From contig CM050447.1 in assembly GCA_027563935.2 (NCBI GenBank), positions 13,918,501-13,982,500 of the forward strand: a DNA stretch of 64,000 nt. The letters run 5' to 3'. Source of the stretch: Costus lasius (Eukaryota > Streptophyta > Magnoliopsida > Zingiberales > Costaceae). Below are positions 47,468-59,055 of the stretch, piece after piece; position 1 is the stretch's first letter; each line of letters starts with the position of its first letter. Position numbers and translations under genes: made by a program. The notes under the pieces were generated by a model, which saw only the letters and a program-made list of their open reading frames with translations, was not told the DNA's origin and did no database searches.

Positions 47468-48678
47468 TGTCATGCTCTAGCCAAAGGTCCTCCGACAAAA
47501 TACTCGACCAATGTGAAATCCTAGGATTTTCGAATGCAAAATCACCCCCAAATTGGAAACCCTAATTGCCATCCAAAATCGAATTCTCAAATCCGAAGAA
47601 AACGAAAAACTTTAACCCTAATTTTAGAAATTACATCTGGTCAAAATCAATTTTGATCGGTCAATGCCTCCGATCGAAGTCTCGCCGCGCGCCCGAATTG
47701 CGTTTGCTGACGTCACGCCGACGTCAGCTGCTCGATTGCGAAATCGCCGTTCGAATTTGGTTCTGTTGACGTCACCTTACGTCAGCGGAGTAAATCAATT
47801 TCGCTCGCTGATTTTGACTGGGTTGACCTCCTTGAACGAACGCCGTGCTTCACTTTCTGCGTCGCCTTCACGCGTCGAACGCTCGCCCGTGTTCGATGCC
47901 CGTCGTCGTCGCTGTTCCTTGCCGAAGAGGAAAACGCGCCGTCAGAGGGAAGCTCTCCGCGCTTCGTCCTCAGTCTCGCCAGCGTCCGAAGGCCGCCAGC
48001 CGCCGGAACTCGTCGCTGCCGAGTTGAAACTTGAAAACAGGGGAAGATGGAGATTAGCCGATAGCTTCATTTTATTCACCAAATAAAGCTATACAAGTCT
48101 CTTCTCATCGTCGCCGACGCCCCCTTCCCCTCCCATGCCAGCGACCCCTGTCGCCGGTTACAAGCCTCTCGGGCTCGCTCACAAACTCCCGCTCACCGGC
48201 GTCTCCCTAGACGCCGGAGTATACCTCTCAAACCTCACTTCACCTTGCCGCCGAAGTTGGAGATGGATCGCTCTCTGATGGCCCCCGTGAAGATGATCGA
48301 GGATCTCCTTTTAACGCAACGTGCCGCCGCCTCTGTTTTCCTCGCTCGGACCGCGTCTCCCCTTCCGCGAGCCCGATTCTTCCGCGTGCCGCCACGCTCT
48401 AACCCTAATTTGGACGTCCGCCGCCTGCTTCTCGCACGTCGATGTCGTCTGCTTCCTCCTGCCGCAGAGCTCGGGTCGAAGACCCTTCTCCGCGTCGCCC
48501 ATAGCCGTGTGCGTCCGAGAAGGTCGGGGAGGAAGACGAGCTCCCACGCCTTCATTCGCATTCAGGGTCAAAATCTCGATTTGATTTTGACGTTGAACGG
48601 CCTAAATCGCAAAGCTTTGTTTCTTGCTGGCATGGGCTGAGTGGGCCTAGGTTCGGCCCAATGTTCCAAGGCCTAACA
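47468..48678 (-). repeat. 3' LTR of the outer retrotransposon
   Basis: Begins TGTCATGCTCTAGCC and ends GGCCTAACA on the plus strand. It is homologous to 50087-50938 plus 58667-59055. Confidence 0.92.
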
Positions 48679-50086
48679 ATTCTCCCCCGCCCAACTTGGA
48701 CATCGCCCTCGATGTCTGTGACGGGCGAATCTTTCGCAACCATCGCTCCGATGTACCCGATCCGACACTGTTGCGCCCCCGTGGCAGTGTTCGGAGCTAT
48801 TTGGATCGCACTAAACCTCACCTCCTCGGTGTTGACTTCAGCTTCCTCAGCTGACTCCTGCGGCACGATAGTCATGATCTTCTGTCTTGTGGGACAATCC
48901 TTCATCCAGTGAGGACCGCCGCACAAGAAGCAACTCTGTGGTTTTCGATTCTGCATGTATCCTTCCCACAGGACGATGTGGCTCTCATCGTCCAGGTGAA
49001 CCTCTGTCCTACCGGGGAAAGGGTCTACCCCTCTCTGGAACTCTAGCTCCCGGCGGGGAGCCACGCTTCGGTGGTGACGTAGATTTCCTTAGTGGTGTGG
49101 ATTTAAAATTTCTATTATCCATCAAGGACTCAGCCACCGCCACAGCCGCCCTCCAGTCTGGTGGTGAGTGTCATCGGACCTCCGTTTCTGCCCAAGGTTG
49201 AAGATTTTGAAAGAAATAATACCTTTTATCTGCCTGCACCATGTCTGGTAGCTCCAACATCAGTATAGAGAACGCTCTGATGTACTCCTGGATCGACCCA
49301 GTGTGCCTCAATCGATCCACTTTGTCACGCGCCTAATCCGCTGAGCTTCCGGGAAGAAACTGCCGCCGTAGTTCTTCACAGAATGTCTCCCAAGACCAAC
49401 TAGAAGCCCCCGACGTTGAACTAACTTTGGTCTGCCACCAAAGTTTCAAGTCGGCTGTGAGATATGCGATGCATACCCACACCCGATCTTCTTCTAGAAC
49501 ACGGCTCGCAGAGAACAACTGCTCTATGTCCCATATGAAGTTCTTCATCTCTCTAGACGATTGCCCCCCCCCCCCCCCCCGAACGTCGTTAGTTCAGGTA
49601 CACGTACCTTCGGCTGAGGAGCCTCCTGCTCCACCGTCGCTGCCAATCGTGATACTTGCGTTAGGGCCAAATACAGTACAACGATCTCAACCTGCATCTC
49701 CTCTCGCATGCGTGTCATCTGCTCTGGAAAGTCAATCAGACTCTCCAGAGTTTGCTGTAGGGCCTCGATCTGCAACTTCTGTTGCTCCACTGTCCTTTGA
49801 AGAATCTCCACCTAAGGAACCACCGCGTTGTCCCCATCACCAGTCAGACCGAGCACCTTCTCGATCTGTGCTATCCGATCACCTTGGTTCACTATCTCGT
49901 CAGGTTTAGCCATCACGTTGGCTTTACCTTTGTCCTGGTTGGGTCACACGTCCTCTGATGACCCTCTGGCTGTGTGCGTGATCTTTTGGAACTTCCGACC
50001 AATCTTCACCTTCACGGGTGAAGCAGCCGTGTTGCTTCCTCCAAGATCTGTGGGTTATGGGCCCACAATCTGCCTCTGATACCAAT
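48679..50086 (-). pseudogene. Degraded gag of the outer retrotransposon
   Basis: In transcript order: a coiled-coil N-terminal part (49545-49811, MEILQRTVEQQKLQIEALQQ), a capsid-like part (49333-49548, with LWWQTKV and FCEELRRQFLPG), and a part with the zinc knuckle (within 48679-49064). The pieces lie in different frames or are separated by stops. The C-tract at 49567-49580 lies at the first break. The gag lineage is that of plant Ty3 elements, by inference. Confidence 0.75.
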
Positions 50087-50938
50087 TGTCACACCCTGGC
50101 CTAAGGTCCTCCGGTGGAACACTAGACCGGCGTAAAACTCTAGGATTTCCGGGTGCAAAATAACCCCCAAATTGGAAACCCTAATTACCGTCCAAAATCA
50201 AATTCCCAAATCCGAAGAAAGCGGAAAACTCTAACCCTAATTTTAGAAATTACCTCTGGTCAAAATCAATTTTGACTAGTCAACACCTCCGATCGAAGTC
50301 TCGCCGCACAGCTGAATTGCGTTTGCTGACGTCACGCTGATGTCAACCACTCGATTGCGAAATTGTTGTTCGAATTTGGTTCTACTGACGTCACCTTACG
50401 TCAGCGGAGTAAATCGATTCGAAATCGATTTCGCTCGTTGATTTTGACTGGGTTGACCTTATCGAAACGAACGCCGCACATTTGCTTTCTGCGTCGCCTT
50501 CACGCGTCGAACGCTCGCCCGCGTTCGACGCCGCCGCCGTCGTTGTTCCTCACTAGAGAGGAAAACACGTCGTCAGAGGGAAGCTCTCCGCGCTTCGTCC
50601 TCAGTCTTGCCGGCGTCCAGTGGCCGCCTGCCGCCGAAGCTCGTCGCTACCGAGTTGAAACTTGAAAACAGGGGAAGATGGAGATTAGCCGATAGCTTCG
50701 TTTTATTCAACAAATAAAGTTATACAAGTCTCTTCTCGTTGTCGCTGACCCCTGTCACCGACGCCCCATTCCCCTCCCTCGCCGGCGACCCCTATTGCCG
50801 GTTACAAGCCTCTCGAGTTCGCTCACAAACTCCCGCTCACCGGCGACTCCCTAGACGCCGGAGTATACCTAGCAAAGCTCGCTTCACCTTGCCGCCGAAG
50901 TTGGAGATGGATCGCGCTCTGATGGCCCCCGTGAAGAT

Positions 50939-52348
50939 TGATATGGCCTTTCGGCTGCTACCACAAGTGCACGGTCTATCGCGTAATAAATAAGATCGAA
51001 CCCACAAGGACTAGGGTTAAGTACTAACAAATCAGTCAATCGAAAGCTAGGTTAATGATTAATGGGAGAATGTCTAATGTCCTAGAGCAAGTAATTAAAC
51101 TGAGGTGAATTAAGAGCAGACAGCGCAAAGAGTAAAACAAAGCAAACGGGGTTTTAAGATTATGAGAGAGGATCGGGGTTTTAGGTTTCACCACACTGAA
51201 ACATGTAGAGATATTAAAACTTGATATTCTAATTAAGTTTTATCTAAGTTCTCAAGGTAATCCTTCCTAGGGTACAGACGCGCTCTCTCTCAAGACACGG
51301 TCCGGTATCCGTCTTAACCCAAGTCTCCTACTCTTGTGGCTTACTAGGGTTAAGGCGAATCCAATGGGATCTATGAAGGATTAGGGTTCCTCGGGTGATT
51401 TCGAGTGCACTCGCAACACGAAATCACCAGTCCAATCTAGAAGTTCCGAGTGTCAAGGTTCACCTCTCAGTCATTCCCTCGACATTTCAAGCATGCATAC
51501 ATATGGCCAGTATGTAAACAAGAATTAAAACATACTAAACATGAATAAGAACAAAGACAAGTAAAGAAATATATAGATCAAACTTTAAAATTCAACATTC
51601 ATATAGTGGGCTATGCCCAAACCCCGAAAAGTAGAGTTACGCTACAGGATTCATCATGTAATACATCAAATCTCTCATGAAAGTTAAATCAAACCAAAGG
51701 GAAGGGTAGATCGTTGATGGAAGAAGGCTCAGCATGATCTTCCACGTCGGAACGAAGAGAAAAACTCGCCGGAACAGTGTTGTCGCCTAGAAAATCGCCC
51801 CAAACCCTAAGGTCTCTCCGTTCACACTCGTTCTCCCCCGTTGCTTGACCAAATCCGATGATTTTGGTCCCAAAACGTCCGTGTCTTAGTTTGGAAGGTC
51901 ATCCCAAAATTTCGTCCAATTCCGAGCCCAGAATAGAAAGTTACGGGCAAAATACTAAGCGCCTATCAAGCTGTACGCGTTACGATACACGGCCGTGCAT
52001 GGATGCACGCCCATGACCGTCTACGGCTCGGTTAAGTAAATTCTGATGACTTATGATGCACGGCTGTGCATGGATGCACACCCATGGTCGTGCACTCTGT
52101 AGAGGACTCCGATTGAGCTGAAATTTGGCGTGTAGCTCCATCTCATCATGGGAAATCGTCTCATACCTTCAGATTCTCCAAATTCCATTGATTTTGAGGT
52201 CAAATACCTGCATTTCATTAAAACAAAAGAAAAGTGAAGGTTCTGAAGTATATGAAGCATTGAGTAAATAAATGAGATGAAACATGCATTATGCTCTAAA
52301 AAAAGAATGAAATTGAGTTACAAAATATCATATTTTTACATGTCATCA
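50939..52348 (-). repeat. 3' LTR of the inner retrotransposon
   Basis: 1410 bp, nearly identical to 57258-58666. It contains the palindromic ACGGCCGTGCATGGATGCAC motif near 51990. Confidence 0.95.
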
Positions 52349-52916
52349 AATACATCGGATTTAAAGTTTTGCTTGTCCTCAAGCAATTGAATTGTCTAGA
52401 ATGGTTAGCCATAAGCACAACAATGGAATGCTCTAACCATAACCAGTATAGACCATAGGTAGATAAAAGTCAAGATTCTCATTCCAAGTAACAAAGTAGT
52501 CATAGAACAATGCAACACCATAGGATAAAGCAAATATCATGAATGAAAAGAGTGGGATTGGGCAAGACACTAAAGATGTTGATACAACTAATTAACTAAG
52601 CATGAAATAAAAAGAAAGCATATGCAGAAAAAGAAAAGAAAGCACAACTAAAATAAACTACTGGAAAAAATAGAAAGCTGACCTAAGTGATGGGTGAAAC
52701 CAATAATGCTCATCCCCAGAGTCGACGCAGTCTCGCCTGAAGCTAGTGGATAGGTTCTAAAATGGAGGACTGTGTTCGTCCTTGGCGCTCCACTTCTGTC
52801 TCAAGTTGGCGGATCCGGTCTATTCCTTCGTCGACGGACAGGTGAGTCTCTTGCTGGGCGTCGCTGACGAAACGGATCATAGTCTCAATGTGGTCGAGCT
52901 GGGTAGAAGGGCGCTG

Positions 52917-53933
52917 CTAAGAAGGTTGTGGTGGTTCAGTTGCAAGAGGTACATCCTCATCCTCAACTGCCTCTACTCTCCAGTTCCGCCGCTCACGAAC
53001 TGTGGTGCGTGCAGGGTTTGGCAGTGGCAACTTCACATCACTCCCGGGGAAGATCAAGCTGTAAAGTTCACCTTCTTTCACTATTATCCGCATCGAGATG
53101 CAAGAATCAAGGTCAAGTCGGCAGTTGCCCCGCGCCTGCTCCATCTGGTAGGGATGAATCCCTACTGTATAAGCAAGTGGGGTAAGAAGTCCCCCGAGAG
53201 CTATTGCACCTTTTGATGCCCTTGATACCTTCTGGAATGGTCGGGCAAAGTGAAAAGCAGTGTTGAGGCGGACCCCATGCAGCATAGCCCAAAGAAACTG
53301 AAGCTCAGAAGCTCGGACAAGACCGTCAGACTCCCCTCGAACAAAAATAGTATGTACTAGGACAAGGTGCACATATTTCACCACGGGGTTCCTCAGGCAG
53401 GTGGCTCTAGCTGTCCTGGTGTCAAAGGGTCGGAAGCCAGTCAGGTCGACCCAGAAGTCACTCGGTTTGAACTCAGGAGGTGTGTGACGTGTCCCATCAG
53501 TAGGAAAGTCATAAATAGAATTCAACTCTGTCAGTGTAAGCACGAACTAATTGTTGTTGAGTCAGAAAGATAGGCTCCCGTCATCTTCGTCGGTGTGAAT
53601 GCTAGCATGGAGCTCCATGGATGATAAGAACTCCAGTACAATGGGGATGTATGTGGGGTAGCAGATGGTAAAAAATTGATCCCACCCTATACGTTGAAAG
53701 AGCTATTGTACATTTTCGTAGAAGCCCAAAGTGTTGAGTGTACCATGATCGAGGAACCTGATGGTGATCACTGGGCAGCATGCGAGGGCAGTAAGCCTGG
53801 TGAGCTGCTCAGGATCACGGCAGATGATCCCATAAGGTGTCGGTGGCGTAGCTACCGGCGGTTGTAGGGCGGCGGCGGCGCTAGAAGAGGTTGACGCTTG
53901 GTGTTTGGAGACGGGTTGCTTGCGTCTGGTCAT
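52917..53933 (-). pseudogene. Late plant-retrotransposon ORF of the inner element (Athila-type)
   Basis: One reading frame from MTRRKQPVSKHQ (53933) to the stop at 52917, interrupted by three in-frame stop codons between 53545 and 53702. Recognisable conserved pieces include TIRFLDHGTLNTLGFYENVQ, then a GW..FF motif, VLEFLSS, and ASELQFLWAMLHGVRLNTA. This matches the plant-transposon-specific domain often found downstream of pol (or alone) in Athila-like elements. In Athila this position is held by an ORF called env-like; I see no signal or membrane segment here. Function unknown. Confidence 0.8.
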
Positions 53934-54139
53934 CCTGGAGGCTTAGGAAGGTGACAGGAAAGTGGCCGGCGACGATGAGGAAGCTTCGCTGAGGTGGAAC
54001 GGCAGGCGGCGACCGAAACTAGGGCAGCCACGAACGGCGTCGTGTTGTACGGATCGGTGCCGGAAGGTTGGGGGAAACAGTCGCCGGGAGATGGGGAAGA
54101 CGATGGAGGGTCGCCGGCGGTCGATCGGGCTCCGAAGGT

Positions 54140-54470
54140 GGCGGCAGGGTTTTATGCACGGCTGTGCACGAGCCTGTGTATCCTGCTACTTTTATCACTT
54201 AGCGTACACGGCCATGTATGGATACATGGGCCTGCCCGTGTCACTCTCGGTCAGATCGAGCCAACTGAGTCTACTTATGATGCACGGGTGTGCATCGGCG
54301 CATAGATACGCCCATGCATGTCTCAGTGAAAATCTAGAAAAGCGTTCACGGCCGTGCATCTCTTCACGCACCTGCCCGTGCATCTCTCGGCCTCGCACTG
54401 GGAAGAGATAACCGAGCCGTGCACGGCCGTGCATGGATGCACGGGTGCGACCGTGCATGGCTCGGTAATT
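54140..54470. repeat. Repeated palindromic CACGGCCGTGCAT motifs inside the inner element
   Basis: At least six variants of a GCACGGCCGTGCAT / GGATGCACGGG pair occur in about 330 bp (near 54150, 54205, 54280, 54345, 54420, 54450). They alternate with CTCGGTC/TCTCGG. The same motif occurs in both LTRs (near 51990, 52060, 58300 and 58370). Confidence 0.8.
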
Positions 54471-54656
54471 CCTGAAAAATCCAGAGAAATTCCTATCAGT
54501 GTGGTACAGCTTAGAGAGCATGAGCATGAAAAGAAAATTGAAAAGTAACAATGTCTAAATGAAAAAAATAAATAAGAAAATATAAAAATGCAAAAGAGGT
54601 TGGGTTGCCTCCCAACAAGCGCTTTTTTAAGGTCACTAGCTTGACCGTAATGGTGC

Positions 54657-56951
54657 TCATGGTGGGTCTGAAGGTGGAGAGGCTAAGTAGGTGGCATGAA
54701 GCCTCTGCCTTCGTTGTCGCCCGTGAATTGTACCTATTAAAATAATCATGAAGTATAAAAATTTCTCTCTAACTGTCTTGACAGAACATGGAATAACTAA
54801 GTGACAAAAAACACAAGTCGTCCCAAAGTCAACTAAAGTTTCATTCTCAAACAATTCCAAAGTCTTCTTTTGTAAATCGGCCACTGTGGCATCTTCAGTA
54901 TGCGTCATCATTCCCACCATCTTGTCTCCTTCTAGGCCGATCAAGTCGTTGGGTCTGTCTCCAAAGTGTTCAGGAAAGGCTTGTGGGAAGAGCTCCATCT
55001 TGCTCCTCGACTGTGCAGTACTCTCCTTCACCACCTCTCCGTTCTCCCTAGAACCTGAAAAACAGAATTGGTTATCAGTAGCAGGAAAATCAAACGACAT
55101 ATTATTTCCTTCAACGCGAAAGGTCATCGTTCTGTGTGGGACATCGATTATAGCTCTGATCGCAGTAAGGAATGGCCTGCCCAATATAAGAGGGAAGAGT
55201 GGGTTCTCAGCTATGTCTAGGATCACAAAATCTACCGGGATAAATATTCCTTTAAACTGCAGCGGCACATTCTTAGCAATCCCAAGTGGTTGAAGTTTAG
55301 AGCCGTTTCCAAACTGTAGAACTTGAGATGTTGAAATAAGAGTTCTCAAGTTTAGCTTCTCAAAAGTAATTACCGACATGATACTGACTCCATAGCCTAG
55401 ATCCAAAAGTGCTCTATCGAATGCAGTGTTCCCAATCTTGCATGGTATATCAAAACTACCAGGGTCCTCAACTTTGAGAGGCAGCTGCTTGTATATGGCA
55501 TCTTTAGGATTCTCAGCAGCCGCCATTACCCTTTTAGCGTGAGGGGTGTTGAGGGTCTCATGTCTAGATTCCTCTTCCTGGCTTGTAGGTTCTTCCTCTT
55601 CATCTCCCACGTGTTCAGCTTCAGATTCCTCCAATTGCTTAACGTCACTTGTCATGACAGCATTGCATTGATCTCTTAGATTCGCTTCAGGCTGAGCTGG
55701 AAGCATTCCTGGATGTCTAGACAGTGCGCTGGTTCGTTGATCCAGCTCTGTGATTCGGTTCTCCATCATTTTCTGGTGGGTTGCAATAGAGTCTACTTTC
55801 ATGTTTAGCTGGCGAATCTGTTCACTCATGGTATTCATGGTCTCGTTGTGCTTTGTCTGACTCGTCATGAGGTTCTCTAGCATTAGTTCCAGTCTGGACT
55901 TCTGTGGAGGATCTTGTTGTCTCTGGTTGGCTGATGGATGCTGTATCCCAGGAGGTCTGAAATTAGAAGAGAAATTCTGATTAGGAAAATTAGCAGGAGG
56001 AACTTGCCCTTGATTTAACCTGTAGGAAAAATTGGGATGATTTCTCCATCCTGGATTGTAGGTGTTCGAGTATGGGTCGTTCTGGTTCCTGATGTTCCCA
56101 ATAGCATTGACTTGTTCAGAGGGAGCACTCAAGATTTGACAATCATCAGTTGAATGTCCTGTCACTCCACAAACTTCACAAGTCACAGAGTTAGAAGTAG
56201 AAACATTCATAGAATCAATTTTTGAAGTAAGTGAATCTACTTTAGTTACTAGGGAATTAACTATGTTCATATCAAACTTCCCTGGACCTCGAACCGGTTG
56301 GCTTCTCTCTCCCGACCACTGGTAATGGTTGAGAGTCATGTCTTCTATCAGCTCCATCGCTTCATCATAATTTTTGTTCATTAACGCCCCACCAGCAGCA
56401 GCGTCTACAGAAAGTCTAGTCTGGTATAGCAATCCATTGTAAAAGGTGGTGATGACCACTCACTTCTGCAGACCGTGGTGCGGGCACATTCTCAAAAGTT
56501 CCTTGAATCTCTCTTATGCTTCATATAGGGACTCCCTCTCTCTTAGGGCAAAGTTGGTTATCTGATTCCTGAGCTGGACGATTTTGCTTGGTGGGAAGTA
56601 CTTTGATAGAAACGCTTGTGACAACTATTCCCACGTTGTGATTGATGCATGTGGTAAAGATTGCAACCACCCCCTAGCTCGATCCTTGAGAGAGAAAGGG
56701 AAAAGTCTCAGTTTGATGGCATCAGGATGAGCACCATTAATTTTCAAAGTGTCGCAGCATTCTAAGAAAATAGATAAATGAAGGTTATGATTGTCTGTGG
56801 CTGCTCCACTAAATGGGTTCTGCTGCACCATCTGTACAAGTGACGGCTTGATCTCAAAGTTATTGGCTTTGATAGCCTGTCGCGATATGCTCGAGTGCAC
56901 GCCAGAAATGGTGGGCGCTGCATAATCCTTCAAGGAGCGAGTGGCTTCCAT
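54657..56951 (-). pseudogene. Gag-protease of the inner retrotransposon, with stop codons
   Basis: A single frame from MEATRSLKDYAAPTISG (56951) to the stop at 54657, interrupted by three in-frame stops (about 56602-56624, 56516 and 56460). Order: capsid region (RARGWLQSLPHASITTW), linker, zinc knuckle CEVCGVTGHSTDDC, coiled coil with repeated MTSQTKH and SEQIRQLNMKVDSI, an acidic stretch, and a retroviral-type aspartic protease (ALLDLGYGVSIMS, LILGRPFL). The catalytic motif reads DLG where family members usually have DLGAS. The frame ends where reverse transcriptase would begin. Confidence 0.88.
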
Positions 56952-57234
56952 CGTTTAACTGTCAGAAAAGTTGCCTTCAAGCTTAAGTTTTTTCAAATTT
57001 CTTCTGACTTGACGGAAAGTGTGCTCTATCTCCGGGTCTTCAGGTACAAGTTTTCCTGTTCTAGCAGTGTTCCTGGGCATAAACAAGTGCCTAAACAGAA
57101 AAGATTAGTAGTACCGCACCAAATAGAAATTACAACTAAAAATAAAAGCAAATAAACAGAATTAAGAACAAAATGAAATCTAACTAAACATAGTCTATCA
57201 ATCTTCTGATTGTGTTAATATTGGCAACCTAGTT

Positions 57235-57257
57235 CTCCGGCAACGGCGCCAAAAACT
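57235..57257 (-). other. Primer-binding site of the inner element (tRNA-Asp)
   Basis: The minus strand reads TTTTTGGCGCCGTTGCCGG immediately after the 5' LTR, complementary to the 3' end of tRNA-Asp apart from a late mismatch. Confidence 0.85.
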
Positions 57258-58666
57258 TGATAGGGTCTTTCGGCTGCTACCGCAAGTGCACAGTCTATCG
57301 CGTAATAAATAAGATCGAACCCACAGGGACTAGGGTCAAGTACTAACAAATCAGTCAATCGAAAACTATGTTAATGATTAATGGGAGAATGACTAATGTC
57401 CTAGAACAAGTAATTAAACTGAGGCGAATTAAGAGCAGGCAGCGCAGAGAGTAAAACAAAGCAAACGGGGTTTTAAGATTATGAGAGAGGATCGGAGTTT
57501 TAGGTTTCACCACACTGAAGCATGTAGAGATATTAAAACTTGATATTCTAATTAAGTTTTATCTAAGTTCTCAAGGTAATCCTTCCTAGGGTACAGACGT
57601 GCTCTCTCTCAAGACACGGTCCAGTATCCGTCTTAACCCAAGTCTCCTACTCTTGTCGCTTACTAGGATTAAGGCGAATCCAATGGGATCTGTGAAGGAT
57701 TAGGGTTCCTCGGGTGATTTCGAGTGCTCTCGCAATACGAAATCACCAGTCCAGTCTAGGGGTTCCGAGTGTCAAGGTTCACCTCTCAGTCCTTCCCTCG
57801 ACATCTAAAGCATGCATACATATGACCAGTATGTAAACAAGAATTAAAACATCCTAAACATGAATAAGAACAAAGACAAGTAAAGAAATATATAGATCAA
57901 ACTTTAATATTCAACATTCATACAGTGGGCTAACCCAAACCCCGAAAAGTAGAGTTACGCTACAGGATTCATCGTGTAATACATCAAATCTCTCATGAAA
58001 GTTAAATCAAACCAAAGGGAAGGGTAGATCGTTGGTGGAAGAAGGCTTAGCGTGATCTTCCACGTTGGAACGAAGAGAAGAACTCGCCGGAACAGTGTTG
58101 TCGCCTAGAAAATCGCCCCAAACCCTAAGGTCTCGCAGTTCGCACTCGTTTTCCCCCGTTGCTTGACCAAATTCGATGATTTCGGTCCCAAAACGTTTGT
58201 GCCTTAGTTGGGAAGGTCCTCGCAAAATTTCGTCCAATTCCGAGCCCATAATAGAAAGTTATGGGCAAAATACCAAGCGTCTGTCAAGCTGTACGCGTTA
58301 CGATACACGGCCGTGCATGGATACACGCCCATGCCCGTCTACGGCTCGGTTAAGTAAATTCTGATGACTTATGATGCACAATTGTGCATGGATGCACACC
58401 CATAGTCGTGCACTCTGTAGAGGACTCCGATTGAGCTGAATTTGGCGTGTAGCTCCATCTCATCATGGGAAATCGTCTTATACCTTTAGATTCTCCAAAT
58501 TCCATTGATTTTGAGGTCAAATACTTGCATTTCATTAAAATAGAGAAAAAGTAAATGTTCTGAAGGATATAAAACATTTGAGTAAATAAATAAGATGAAA
58601 CATGCATTATGCTCTAAAATAAGAATGAAATTGAGTTACAAAATATCATAATTTTACATGTCATCA
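57258..58666 (-). repeat. 5' LTR of the inner retrotransposon
   Basis: 1409 bp, ends TG...CA, nearly identical to 50939-52348 with scattered substitutions, so the insertion is fairly young. Confidence 0.95.
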
Positions 58667-59055
58667 AAGATGATCGAGTATCTCCTTTTAACGCAACACG
58701 TCGCCGCCTCTGTTTTCTTCGCTCGGACCGTGTCTCCCTTTCCATGAGCCCGATTCTTCCACGCGCTGCCACACTCCAACCCTAATTTAGGCATCCACCG
58801 CCCGCTTCTGGCGCACCAATGTCGTCTGCTTCCTCTTGCCGCAGTGCTCACATCGAAGACCCTTCTTTGTGTCGCCCGTTGCTGTGTGCATCCGAGAAGG
58901 TCGGGGAGGAAAGTGAGCTCCCACGCCTTCGTTCGCATTCAGGGTCAAAATCTCGATTCAATTTTGGCATTGACCGGCTGAAATCGCAAAGCTTTGTTTC
59001 TTGCCGGCGTGGGCTGAGTGGGCCTGGGTTTGGCCCAATGTTCCAAGGCCTAACA

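Larger units (their letters stand above)
50939..58666 (-). mobile_element. Inner non-autonomous Ty3-type (Athila/Tat-like) LTR retrotransposon
   Basis: LTRs are 57258-58666 (5', 1409 bp) and 50939-52348 (3', 1410 bp), both TG...CA. Perfect 5-bp target duplication AAGAT at 50934-50938 and 58667-58671, inside the outer LTR. After the 5' LTR comes TTTTTGGCGCCGTTGCCGG, a tRNA-Asp primer-binding site common in plant Ty3 elements. Before the 3' LTR the sequence GAGGACAAGCAAAACTTTAA is typical of this group, though the polypurine tract is poor. The interior has gag and protease (54657-56951), a repeat-rich stretch (about 54140-54470) and a late ORF (52917-53933). No reverse transcriptase, RNase H or integrase was found. 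Confidence 0.93.
47468..59055 (-). mobile_element. Outer LTR retrotransposon, gag-only (TR-GAG type), split by an inner element
   Basis: Left LTR 47468-48678 (TGT...ACA, 1211 bp) is the 3' LTR. The 5' LTR is 50087-50938 continued at 58667-59055. The right LTR is preceded by ATTGGTATCAGAGGCAGA (minus strand), a primer-binding site for initiator tRNA-Met. A purine tract GGGCGGGGGAGAAT sits before the left LTR. The flanks CTATA (47463-47467) and CTAGA (59056-59060) are a 5-bp target duplication with one mismatch. The 1.4-kb interior (48679-50086) has only gag-like sequence: WWQTKVSSTSGASSWSWETF, REELRRQF-like, and a zinc knuckle CFLCGGPHWMKDC. There is no protease, reverse transcriptase or integrase, so it depended on a partner element. 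Confidence 0.9.

Noticed and set aside
47664..48640. ORFs of 60-140 aa in Arg/Ser-rich sequence
   Set aside because: They lie inside the LTR of the outer retrotransposon.
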